A DNA stretch of 10,256 nucleotides, taken from an uncultured Chlamydiae bacterium (lineage in GTDB: Bacteria > Chlamydiota > Chlamydiia > Chlamydiales > SM23-39). The notes under the pieces were generated by a model, which saw only the letters and a program-made list of their open reading frames with translations, did not search any database and had not been told where the DNA came from. The position numbers and the translations under genes were made by a program. Shown one piece after another: positions 1 to 7,506 of this stretch (the stretch's first letter is position 1; each line of letters opens with the position of its first letter). Location: assembly GCA_903909295.1 (NCBI GenBank), contig CAIVVG010000146.1, positions 1 to 10,256 on the forward strand, in the 5' to 3' direction.

Positions 1-524
1 ATCACCCCATATTCGCTGTGAGGGATATGAAGCCAAAGAGCCTGTGGATTTATATGATAGAGTTTCTCTCCTATGGTAGCCATAAATTGACGCGTCAAGC
101 AGACAATTTGGGTTTCAATTCCTGCCCGTTCTGCATTTGTCCGTTTAATATCTTTGCGCGTACTCTCCGTAGGATTATATAGAGCGATTAAAAGAGTGTC
201 GCCAACTTCGCGACCAACTGCTGCTGCCATTTTTAAACACTCTCCAAGGGAGGTTTTAATGCCGTTTCCAACTGTCACAAGACCGAAATAACTTCCACTC
301 CTCGGTGTCAACTCGTGCAGGTGGCTCAAGACATCAACTTGATTTAGTTTTATGTCTTCGGGGGTAAACTGAAGTTGATGCCAAAATCCGCAGCAGAGAA
401 CAAAGTCAACTTCGATTCCATTAATCGACCCTTTAGCCAGCATTGTGTTAAAGCCGGGTAGGCGTGGGATGGTGGGAATGGGTATATTTATTTGGACTGG
501 TCCAAAGGGGCTCTCGGAGGCTAA
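1..524 (-). other. C-terminal tip domain of the RHS protein, hydrolase-like / DUF687-like
   Basis: This is the non-repeat region after the RHS core, residues 1512 to at least 1685, cut by the window edge. Visible landmarks are a Pro/Ile-rich linker (VQINIPIPTIPRLPG), NGI at 1598-1600, YNPTES at 1627-1632 and HSEYGV at 1680-1685. The order of a glycine turn, an Asn in a YN-x-T motif and a late His-Ser-Glu motif recalls, from memory, the chlamydial DUF687-type domains, which look like alpha/beta hydrolases with the Ser in a nucleophile elbow. Here Gly is at +3 from Ser rather than the canonical +2, so the elbow is not a strict GxSxG. Family assignment is an inference; the acidic residue and histidine of a catalytic triad would lie beyond the edge. 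Confidence 0.45.
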
Positions 525-3500
525 ACCAAATAAATCTAATCGATTTAATGGGTTGTTTTGAACGAAGACGTAGAGGTTCGCTCCATCTACGAATCCTGCG
601 GGGTCTGGAGTCAGCCAACGGCCGATTGTGGGGTCATAGAAACGAAGGCCGAAGAAAAAGAGCCCTTCTTCGCTCCGTTTTGAAGAAAAGCGCCAAGGGT
701 TAAGGGAAGCGGTGGATTTTTCTTTGCCAAATGCATTGATTTCATATTTTTCGGTAATACTGCCATCTGGAGAGATGATGGCAACAATGTTCCCATTAAA
801 ATCATGCAGAGGGGCGTAGATATTACTTCCGATTTCAAGTGCTACTGCGGCGCCAATATCTCCGCGTATCCCAATCCCAAGGATTTTAAGCTCAAGAAGA
901 TACCCGTTCTCATCTTGGGTTCCTATTTCCTTATCGCGATCGTAGAGATAAAAGATTTTTTTCTCTTTCTTCCAAGCATTGGCGGTATAGGTATAGGCCT
1001 CTTTGGCAAAGAGTCGGGATAGGGGGTCGTAGAAATAGAGTACCTTTCTCTTCTCGGAGGTACTGATTTCAATCAACCTGCCAAGGGGGTCAAATTGGTA
1101 CTCGATCAGCCCATTAGCCACGATTCTTTCTTTTGGGTTGCCATTGTCGTCATAGGTTATAGTGCAATCGGGTGTGGCAGAGATCTGATTCAAATCATTG
1201 GTCTCAAACTGGGCTGGATTCCCTAGGGAATCGAAGTCGTAGACCTGATCGCCTTCTGTTTTGAGTTGGTTCAAGGCGTCGTGTTGATAGAGTTTCTCCC
1301 CAAAAAGTGAATTATAGGTTTTGGTGACCAGTCCAGAAGGTCCGTAGACAATCGATAGCTCCATTTGAGAACAGATTTGGCTGCTTGGGCGTTCCAATAG
1401 GTCATGGGTAATGCGAATAGAGCCGAGGTTAAGAATGAGATCTTCCTCAGCAATGTGCCCATTGCAATCGAATTTGCGGTAGCTATGCTCATACAGAAGG
1501 GCTCCCTGAGGATCTTTTCTCTGGACAGCACTGATGTGAGGGCCCTGTGTGGGATAGGCGACAGCGGAACGATCAGGGAGAGTAAACAAGATGCAGCGGC
1601 CTATTGAGTCGTAGTCCCATTGGCTTGAGAGTCCTCTGCTATTTGTCTCAGAAATCACCTGTCCGAATAGATTGTATTGCCGAGTCAGTGTCATTTTTTG
1701 GGCTAAATCGGAGATTTGAACAGGATTGGGACCTGCCTCATAGGAGTATTGATAGTGAATTTTTCCATCTGAACTGGTCAATTCTTCCAAACGGTCGGCG
1801 CTATCGTAGGTATAGTGAAGGCGAACTCCGCTTGGCAGAGTTTTCCATTCGAGACGGCCTCTTGGATCATAATCATAGAAAGTAGTCTTCCTCCCACTTT
1901 CGGTCTCTTCTTTGACCCGACCCATTTCATCGTATTTCCAGGAGATGGAAATTTCTTTAGGGGGCTCGTCGTCCGCGTAAATATAGGAGATCCGTTTTGC
2001 CCGATTGCCTGAAGCATCATAGAGAAAACTTTCTCTGAATACAATTTTTCCTTCTGGGTTTTTCTTTTCTCGAGATACGATTCGCTCGCCGACATCATAT
2101 GTTTCAATGGTTGCTTGTCCAAGAGGATCGATCGTAGTCTTTTGCAATACATTTTGGTTTAATTCATTTCTAAAAAAATCGTTCTGAACAAACGTTGTAA
2201 TGTGGCCGTTGGGATCGGTATGACTGGAGAGTTTCCCTTCTGTGTAGCTGAATAGATCGACCGATTCACCTTGGGAAGTTTTTCGGAGAGCTTTCTCTTT
2301 ATGATTTTCCTCGTCGTAGAAGAACTTCATCCAATTTTCAATGCGGCCTGAGGAGTCCTCTTCCCATTGTTCCTCAAGGAGTCCCTCGACATTTTGTTTC
2401 TGAATCAGAGTGATTACGCCGTTGTCTATCCTCTCCAAAAATCCAAGAGAATCATAGATAAAAGTGACCTTTCGATCTTTTGCCTTTTCTGCAATTTTCC
2501 TGCCCGCTCCATCATAGGTAAATGTTGTTTCTAAACCTCTTGCGTCGGTGTGAGAAAGAAGTTGAAAGGAGCCATAATCCCACTTTTCAGACACGAGAAC
2601 TTTTCCTTGGGGGGAGTAAACAGTTTTAGATGTTTGCCTCTTGAAGGGGTCGTACTTATAACATACCTCAGTTCCATCCAGGTAAAGAGCCTTTTCCAGG
2701 GTCCCATTTTTATTGTAAAAATAACGAATTTGGGTGCCGTCCGGTTGGATGACCAGAGTGGGTTTTCTAAAGAGATTATAAGATGTGCGAGTCGTCTCTT
2801 TCAGGGGCATTTCTGCCAGAACAAGGTTGCCGTGTATATCATAATCAAACTTCAGGAGCGGTCTGTACTTTTGCCCGTTTTCATCTTTACATTCAGGGAG
2901 CTCAGTTGTTTTGCGGTTCCCAAAGAAGTCATAGGTATGGACTGTCTTATTTCCTCTAAAATCAGTTTGCGTGAGGAGTCGCCCTTTTGGGTCATACGAG
3001 GTAATCGCGATTTTTCCTGTGGCGGGCTCTTCACAGGACGTAAGGCGATTGGCTTGGTCATAAACAAAAAGTTTTTTGGAGGAGCCGACCTCTTTAGATT
3101 CTTCAAGGCAATTTTGGGCGTTGTAGCGGTAAATATTTTCTCGGCCCAGAGGAGTAGTTGTTCGTTTAATTGACCCAAAATCATCGTAGTCGGTTGTAAT
3201 TGTGTATCGACTGATTCCCTGTGCATCGAACACTTCTTCTGTATGTACTCTCTGATTTAGGTAGGTGTACTTTATCTTTTTTAGCAGTTTTGTGGTTTGT
3301 GTGCTGGGGTCCCAATAGGATTCAAGGAGCCATTCAGGCAACCCAGAGGCGTTATTGCGTTCATACCGTTTTTCAAGTCGCTGAGTAACGCATCTTAGAT
3401 CATCAGGATCGGAGGAGCAACCGTCATCGACGATCTCCCGGATGACGAGGTGGTCATCGTTGTAAGCAGAGAATTCTCGGGAGAGGATTGTCCCTGTCGG

Positions 3501-5057
3501 ATCTTTGGTTAGTTTAGCTGTACAGAGATCTGTGCCAGGTTTGTAAAAATATTCATAGGTCGGTCCCTCTTCTTCACTTTCAGTCCTGAGGAGGTTAAAC
3601 TGGTCTGTGTAGTAGGAATAGGTTTTTCGATAGCTTTCCTTACCGCTGCATCGCCCTTTGGCATCGATTTGGAGGGGGGCCGTTTTCTTTCCTGTGAGGT
3701 CTCCCCATAACACTTCCTCCGTTATATTCCCCGCGTCATGGACAAATGTCTTTGCAAATAAAAGCTGGTTGCTTTCATCAAACATTGCTTTGCAGCGGAG
3801 CTCAGTTCCTTCCCAGTAAAATTTTTGAGATGAACGAAGTTGCTCTTTTGCATCGAAGTACTCGATCAGGGTCAAACGCTCTGAATCATGGTGATATCGA
3901 ATGAGGAGTCCCTCGGCATCTCTGGCATCGGTTCGATTGGGGTAATAAGAAAAACTGGCGATCGTGGTTTTTTCGCCATGAGGTCCTAAGGGCGCTACAA
4001 TTTTTTCTACTTTGTCTATGTGGAATTCTTTCTGCTCCGGTTTTTCAGACCATTTCCTCTCTTGGGTGTTATTAGACGGCAAGTAATACTGAACTGCAAA
4101 GGGCTCTTTTCCCGCTAAATCGATCGAGGCCAAGCGAGCGCCACTCCCTTTTCTGCCTGGAGTTAGGCGGAATTGCTCACGAGGGCGACAGTTACTTTGC
4201 ATTTCATTGATATACTCACGATCTTCATGACGTGTTGTTTTATAGTGAAGTTGTTTCCCATCGGAGGTTCTCAACTTAATCTCAAAAGACCGGTGTTTTT
4301 CTGAAGGAGAATAATCAATGTCTACCGACGCATAAACTTTTTCGCCTGTAGGGTTGGTCGACTCGATTTTTTTTAGATGAGTCGTCTTGTCGTCATAAAA
4401 ATAGCGAATCTGGTGGCCGCTTGGGAATCTTTCGAGTTTCAGTAGGTAAAAGGATTTTCCAAGAACGGCTCCTGTGTTTTTATGTAAACTGACTCCCTGG
4501 TATGTTCTGGTCCCTCCGTCAGGAAGAGATAAAACAGCCACCCCGGCTTCCAAATCTAACTGGAGAAGGTTGTGTTGGGGATTTGTTCGACTACTGAGTT
4601 TTCCTGAGGCTTGGCTTGTACTGCGCGTAGGTCTTAGGAAAATGGTATTCTTTTTCCTAGGTTGCGTGTGACTGTAAGCATAGGGAATTAGACTTCCGTT
4701 GGGCTCTGCTAAATAAACTTTAAATTGCATTTTGTCAGAGGAGGTCTCTATCAGCAAATTTGTATGAGGAAGCAAGCTCCACCCTCCCTGAACTAACCAA
4801 CCCTTTCGTACACCTTTTAAGATGAGATCGAAATTTTGAGGAGTTCTCTCTAGTGCCCCTGAACTCGAATAAGTTCTTGGGATGGGGATCGGTTGCGCGC
4901 CCTGGACCAGAGCATCCTGGAAGGAAATGTTGAGATTGCCCGTAATGATATTGACATGTTGAAAGATTGTGGGATCTTCATTTTCAGAGAGTGACTGATT
5001 CGAGTCAGCAAACACCAAAAACGGAACCAGTAGCAGAAAAAAGAAAATGCGAGCCAT
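1..5057 (-). CDS. Sec-exported RHS/YD-repeat protein with variable C-terminal domain (3' end outside window)
   Basis: One uninterrupted minus-strand frame of 1,685 codons runs from an ATG at 5057 to the left edge; I checked the frame at several points and saw no frameshift. GAGGTG four bases upstream (5062-5067) supports this start. Residues 1-17 form a Sec signal peptide (MAR, then a Phe/Leu/Val core, likely cut after Ala17). The N-terminal part has the typical RHS opening (TGNLNISF, then PIPRTYSSSG near residues 55-70). About twenty YD-type motifs follow, for example TYDFFGNRK, SYDPKGRLL and DYDPRGRL. The RHS core ends with RFYDPTIGRWLTPDP (residues 1472-1486) and DLFG (1508-1511). In RHS proteins the repeats build a hollow beta shell that encloses a variable C-terminal effector, and a new domain does start here after DLFG. 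No PAAR or type VI adaptor is seen; export looks Sec-dependent. RHS identity is firm; the target and toxicity are not known. Confidence 0.95.
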   Translation of the reverse strand, partial: MARIFFFLLLVPFLVFADSNQSLSENEDPTIFQHVNIITGNLNISFQDALVQGAQPIPIPRTYSSSGALERTPQNFDLILKGVRKGWLVQGGWSLLPHTNLLIETSSDKMQFKVYLAEPNGSLIPYAYSHTQPRKKNTIFLRPTRSTSQASGKLSSRTNPQHNLLQLDLEAGVAVLSLPDGGTRTYQGVSLHKNTGAVLGKSFYLLKLERFPSGHQIRYFYDDKTTHLKKIESTNPTGEKVYASVDIDYSPSEKHRSFEIKLRTSDGKQLHYKTTRHEDREYINEMQSNCRPREQFRLTPGRKGSGARLASIDLAGKEPFAVQYYLPSNNTQERKWSEKPEQKEFHIDKVEKIVAPLGPHGEKTTIASFSYYPNRTDARDAEGLLIRYHHDSERLTLIEYFDAKEQLRSSQKFYWEGTELRCKAMFDESNQLLFAKTFVHDAGNITEEVLWGDLTGKKTAPLQIDAKGRCSGKESYRKTYSYYTDQFNLLRTESEEEGPTYEYFYKPGTDLCTAKLTKDPTGTILSREFSAYNDDHLVIREIVDDGCSSDPDDLRCVTQRLEKRYERNNASGLPEWLLESYWDPSTQTTKLLKKIKYTYLNQRVHTEEVFDAQGISRYTITTDYDDFGSIKRTTTPLGRENIYRYNAQNCLEESKEVGSSKKLFVYDQANRLTSCEEPATGKIAITSYDPKGRLLTQTDFRGNKTVHTYDFFGNRKTTELPECKDENGQKYRPLLKFDYDIHGNLVLAEMPLKETTRTSYNLFRKPTLVIQPDGTQIRYFYNKNGTLEKALYLDGTEVCYKYDPFKRQTSKTVYSPQGKVLVSEKWDYGSFQLLSHTDARGLETTFTYDGAGRKIAEKAKDRKVTFIYDSLGFLERIDNGVITLIQKQNVEGLLEEQWEEDSSGRIENWMKFFYDEENHKEKALRKTSQGESVDLFSYTEGKLSSHTDPNGHITTFVQNDFFRNELNQNVLQKTTIDPLGQATIETYDVGERIVSREKKNPEGKIVFRESFLYDASGNRAKRISYIYADDEPPKEISISWKYDEMGRVKEETESGRKTTFYDYDPRGRLEWKTLPSGVRLHYTYDSADRLEELTSSDGKIHYQYSYEAGPNPVQISDLAQKMTLTRQYNLFGQVISETNSRGLSSQWDYDSIGRCILFTLPDRSAVAYPTQGPHISAVQRKDPQGALLYEHSYRKFDCNGHIAEEDLILNLGSIRITHDLLERPSSQICSQMELSIVYGPSGLVTKTYNSLFGEKLYQHDALNQLKTEGDQVYDFDSLGNPAQFETNDLNQISATPDCTITYDDNGNPKERIVANGLIEYQFDPLGRLIEISTSEKRKVLYFYDPLSRLFAKEAYTYTANAWKKEKKIFYLYDRDKEIGTQDENGYLLELKILGIGIRGDIGAAVALEIGSNIYAPLHDFNGNIVAIISPDGSITEKYEINAFGKEKSTASLNPWRFSSKRSEEGLFFFGLRFYDPTIGRWLTPDPAGFVDGANLYVFVQNNPLNRLDLFGLASESPFGPVQINIPIPTIPRLPGFNTMLAKGSINGIEVDFVLCCGFWHQLQFTPEDIKLNQVDVLSHLHELTPRSGSYFGLVTVGNGIKTSLGECLKMAAAVGREVGDTLLIALYNPTESTRKDIKRTNAERAGIETQIVCLTRQFMATIGEKLYHINPQALWLHIPHSEYGV

Positions 5058-5138
5058 CTTTCACCTCATGAAAATGGAAGACACTTTAGACAAATCGAAA
5101 TTTTGTACGCAAGAATATTCTGGAGCGCGATTTTGGGT
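5058..5138. other. 81-base gap between the 249-residue gene and the RHS gene
   Basis: The gap holds the ribosome binding site of the RHS gene (GAGGTG at 5062-5067, minus strand). I see no terminator-like hairpin, so read-through from the upstream gene pair into the RHS gene is possible. I see no strong sigma-70 promoter; a weak TTGCGT / TAAAGT pair exists on the minus strand but matches consensus poorly. Confidence 0.5.
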
Positions 5139-5888
5139 TCAGTTTCCTTTTTGGTCTTCTTGCTCTCTTGGGAGAATTTGATCTTTAGGGTGGGTGAAAA
5201 CAAGGCCCCTTCCCATAAAATCTTCCCTTCCTTGTTTAATTAAAGGATCTGTAAAGTGAACTGCTTTAATGACCCCTCCTTGTTGCAGCAGGTGTCGAAT
5301 ACCTTGATGGTTAGTGGAACGAAGTTTTCCTACGAGAACTCCTCGAATATGGATCTCAACTTCTGGAGCTATGTCGCTTGACGCTGCCCTTCTATAACCA
5401 TTTGAGTAGAACCAGGCGCACATTTGCTCTTGCGTTCTTCCTCGAGTTAATCTTGTCAGACCGCGAAAATCTTCATTGGATTTTGGCAATGCATCGCGCC
5501 AGCCGCTAGCTACCAAATGGGGCCAAATAGTGAGATTACCATCTTCCATGAGAGCGTAATCCCAGGCACAATCAGGAGCGAGCAACAAGCGCTGATGGAG
5601 GGTGACAGAATTTTCTTCGCGATTCAGCGCATTCCGAATTTTACCAGATGCAATATAGCGCACAGAGCCGTCGGGCCTTTTCAATGTGCCCGTCACTTGT
5701 GCCCCCGGAGTAGACCAAAGTTGAATGGTATTGCCCTTGGAGTCCGTGGAAGCTTTCGTCAATGGAAAAATCAACTGGCGCAAAGCCGCTACCCGTTTTT
5801 GGACGGCATCTCGTTTACTGATATCTCCCGTGACCGGTGAGTGACCAGGTGCAAACTGAATAGTTCGTTCTTTAATCGTTGTTGCCAT
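5139..5888 (-). CDS. Hypothetical protein, 249 residues, RHS-linked
   Basis: I do not recognise the family. I chose the ATG at 5888 (MATTIKERTIQF) because AGAGGA lies six bases upstream (5895-5900); an in-frame ATG at 5903 would add five residues but has a weaker site. The protein has no signal peptide or membrane segment and looks soluble. It is basic in the middle, with a predicted strand-rich part (residues 54-83, IQLWSTPGAQVTGTLKRPDG and following), a Trp-rich stretch around 109-131 (CAWDYALMEDGNLTIWPHL) and a late VEIHIRGVLVGKL segment (about 176-189). The tail is charged (PREQEDQKGN). The start overlaps the end of the preceding gene by 17 bases, so the two are probably translated together, and the RHS gene begins 81 bases downstream on the same strand. 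An accessory, chaperone or immunity role for the RHS protein is possible but unproven. Confidence 0.75.
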   Translation of the reverse strand: MATTIKERTIQFAPGHSPVTGDISKRDAVQKRVAALRQLIFPLTKASTDSKGNTIQLWSTPGAQVTGTLKRPDGSVRYIASGKIRNALNREENSVTLHQRLLLAPDCAWDYALMEDGNLTIWPHLVASGWRDALPKSNEDFRGLTRLTRGRTQEQMCAWFYSNGYRRAASSDIAPEVEIHIRGVLVGKLRSTNHQGIRHLLQQGGVIKAVHFTDPLIKQGREDFMGRGLVFTHPKDQILPREQEDQKGN

Positions 5889-7131
5889 AATAGATCCTCT
5901 CATTTACAAATCTCGCCATAATCGTCCCCGCGGGCTCATCCACAGCACCTTCCACGAATAGATGCTTACCGTAAGGATTATAAGCAGCGTTATAAAATGC
6001 TCCTTCTAATATTTCCCATGCCTGAAATAGAACAATCCCTTCAGGGACTGTGATGTCTTTGGTGATGTATCCACCAAAACATTCTTTCTGAGAATGGGCA
6101 AGAAATAAGTCATGATCATAATAGAATGCCGAGGTTTCTGTCAGACGAGACAATTCTTCAAAACCCCACGGATTGCCAAAGATATAAAAATCGGGACTTC
6201 CATTGGCTTGAGCTCCAAAGGCTAGAACTGGATAAGGAGAATCTAAGCATGTTTTGCGTAGATGGAGCGAACGAGGAGGGAGATCTTCCGTCCTATAGGA
6301 CCGATAATCTCTCCCTCTTTTAAAAGTGTTATTCCATTGATTCAAGATGTCTTGAGAAGACTCATCACTGATTGCAAAATCATGCATCCATTTGGAAAAC
6401 ATTAACAGTCCAGCACTATTGCCCACTATTTCTCCTCCCGCTGTAAGAGGAGCTGATAAATCCCGCTTATTCTCATGCCAAATAGACTCTTGAAAAACAG
6501 ACACAGCAGTATGGAGAAAAATGACCTTTTCAGGCTCCAATCGAATACATTCAAGCGCATTAAATACATGTTCTTCTGGATCTCCAGGGTAAGGGTCAGT
6601 TAACAAAAAAGGGAGGTGCTTCCAAGTTGCATTATGGAGGGCCGTTACGTAAAACCAATACCGTTTATTCAGGAGACAGCTCAGAATATCCAAAAACTTT
6701 TCCCATCCCTTTTTGTTCACAGTCAAAATAGGAATGATGTCTTGTGTGTGTTTACAACCCACGGCGAGGATAGCTTCCTCAGAGTGGGTTTCTAAAAAGC
6801 GGGTGTGCAAAGTTGGACGTAGGCAGTTTAGTCGCACGCCACTGCACGCCACATAAGGTGTGGGACCCGTGGATAAGGCATTTGGATCTTCTTCAAGACA
6901 TTCGGATTTCCAGAGTCGCTGAGGTCGATTCCACTTTTGAAAAGAAATACTTGGAGGAGGTATCTCCAGGGGAGCATACAGCCTGAGGAATGCCTCGATC
7001 CCTTTTTTGCTGGCATTGATTACAAGCGTAGTCCCACAGTAAGAGATCTCTAAATTGAAATACTCTACATCCATCAATTTTTCATAGATCTCTTTGTCGA
7101 GATCTGTGGTGGGAGGAGACAACGCGCTCAT
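5872..7131 (-). CDS. Hypothetical protein, 419 residues, with four repeated strand-(G)N-x-x-G-helix units
   Basis: The ATG at 7131 has AAAGGA eight bases upstream (7140-7145). I cannot name the family. The sequence has no signal peptide or membrane helix and should be cytoplasmic. Four similar segments recur: LVINASKKGIEAFLRLY (36-52), PILTVNKKGWEKFLDIL (134-150), EIVGNSAGLLMFSKWM (234-249) and FYIFGNPWGFEELSRL (315-330). Each is a hydrophobic strand, a turn with Asn and Gly, then an amphipathic helix. The first two units also share a downstream RL-x(3-4)-P...LHT ending (about 100-110 and 197-208), which suggests tandem duplication of a domain of roughly 100 residues. The pattern resembles, from memory, small Imm32-like immunity proteins of polymorphic-toxin loci. 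Its 3' end overlaps the next gene and it shares a strand with the RHS gene, which fits a toxin-linked role, but immunity genes usually sit after the toxin rather than before it. Confidence 0.78.
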   Translation of the reverse strand: MSALSPPTTDLDKEIYEKLMDVEYFNLEISYCGTTLVINASKKGIEAFLRLYAPLEIPPPSISFQKWNRPQRLWKSECLEEDPNALSTGPTPYVACSGVRLNCLRPTLHTRFLETHSEEAILAVGCKHTQDIIPILTVNKKGWEKFLDILSCLLNKRYWFYVTALHNATWKHLPFLLTDPYPGDPEEHVFNALECIRLEPEKVIFLHTAVSVFQESIWHENKRDLSAPLTAGGEIVGNSAGLLMFSKWMHDFAISDESSQDILNQWNNTFKRGRDYRSYRTEDLPPRSLHLRKTCLDSPYPVLAFGAQANGSPDFYIFGNPWGFEELSRLTETSAFYYDHDLFLAHSQKECFGGYITKDITVPEGIVLFQAWEILEGAFYNAAYNPYGKHLFVEGAVDEPAGTIMARFVNERIYYGNND

Positions 7132-7179
7132 CTTATCAATCCTTTGAACCTATTTGCAGGTTGAGGTCTCATATGTTAC

Positions 7180-7213
7180 CTGCCCTCCCCCTTCCTTATG
7201 GGAGGGCAGTTTT
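7180..7213 (+). terminator. Rho-independent terminator-like hairpin
   Basis: CTGCCCTCCC (7180-7189) and GGGAGGGCAG (7200-7209) form a perfect 10-bp GC-rich stem around a 10-base loop, followed directly by TTTT. Read rightwards it has the form of an intrinsic terminator with a short U-tract. No rightward gene lies upstream of it within the window, so it may stop antisense or leader transcription. Read leftwards it lacks a U-tract and would be a stable hairpin in the leader of the 419-residue gene if that promoter lies upstream of it. Confidence 0.6.
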
Positions 7214-7452
7214 GACGATGGGGTCTTACATAAGTCACAGATTTTCTCCAAGTGATTTTTTAAACTAGGACTCTTCAATCCTGTTCTGGAGCCCGGAGCT
7301 ATTAATCATTGGCTGAGCAGTTGAAGTTTTGGTAACAGGATTTTAAGAATCTGGTCGCTGACAAGGTGTTTCTCAATTTTCAATCTAGGCGAATGTTTTA
7401 GCATCAAATGGTACCAGTGGCATCCTGTTTTTAGCGATACAAAAAATTTCAC

Positions 7453-7482
7453 TTGACTCAAAAAAATCGTTGTCTCTATCCT
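7453..7482 (+). promoter_or_regulatory. Possible sigma-70 promoter for the coiled-coil protein gene
   Basis: TTGACT (7453-7458), an 18-base spacer containing an A-tract, and TATCCT (7477-7482). The -35 element matches consensus at five of six positions, the -10 at four. Transcription would start near 7489, inside the left arm of the Shine-Dalgarno hairpin at 7484-7502, so this promoter and that hairpin are not easily compatible. A promoter further upstream is an alternative. Confidence 0.35.
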
Positions 7483-7483
7483 G

Positions 7484-7502
7484 CTTCCCTTTAGAAGGGA
7501 GG
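7484..7502 (+). promoter_or_regulatory. Hairpin that sequesters the Shine-Dalgarno of the coiled-coil gene
   Basis: CTTCCCTT (7484-7491) pairs with AAGGGAGG (7495-7502) over eight base pairs, including one G-U wobble, closed by the three-base loop TAG. The right arm is the complete ribosome binding site, four bases before the ATG at 7507. If the transcript begins upstream of 7484 the ribosome site would be buried. Confidence 0.5.
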
Positions 7503-7506
7503 TTGT

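Larger units (their letters stand above)
7132..7506. other. Divergent intergenic region, 375 bases
   Basis: This region separates the leftward RHS-linked genes from the rightward coiled-coil gene and should carry promoters for both. It contains a strong hairpin with a T-run (7180-7213), a possible promoter for the rightward gene (7453-7482) and a hairpin over that gene's ribosome binding site (7484-7502). A small inverted repeat, AACCT / AGGTT, lies near 7146-7162 just upstream of the leftward start. I see no tRNA, no convincing small gene and no clear leftward promoter. The stretch 7214-7450 shows nothing I can name. Confidence 0.6.

Noticed and set aside
900..1022. A possible frameshift in the RHS gene around the A/T-rich run near 957-962
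   Set aside because: Codon-by-codon reading of the minus strand across this stretch stays in the same frame and gives typical RHS sequence (KEAYTYTANAW, then IFYLYDRDKE), so the gene is intact here.
2550..3173. A 207-residue rightward open frame opposite the RHS gene
   Set aside because: It lies wholly antisense to continuous YD-repeat coding sequence, has no convincing ribosome site and reads as a low-quality hydrophobic mixture; it is a shadow frame.
1..5057. CRISPR array or tandem DNA repeats suggested by recurring TCATAG-like words
   Set aside because: The recurrence comes from YD-motif codons on the minus strand; spacing is irregular and sequence between copies varies as protein-coding sequence.
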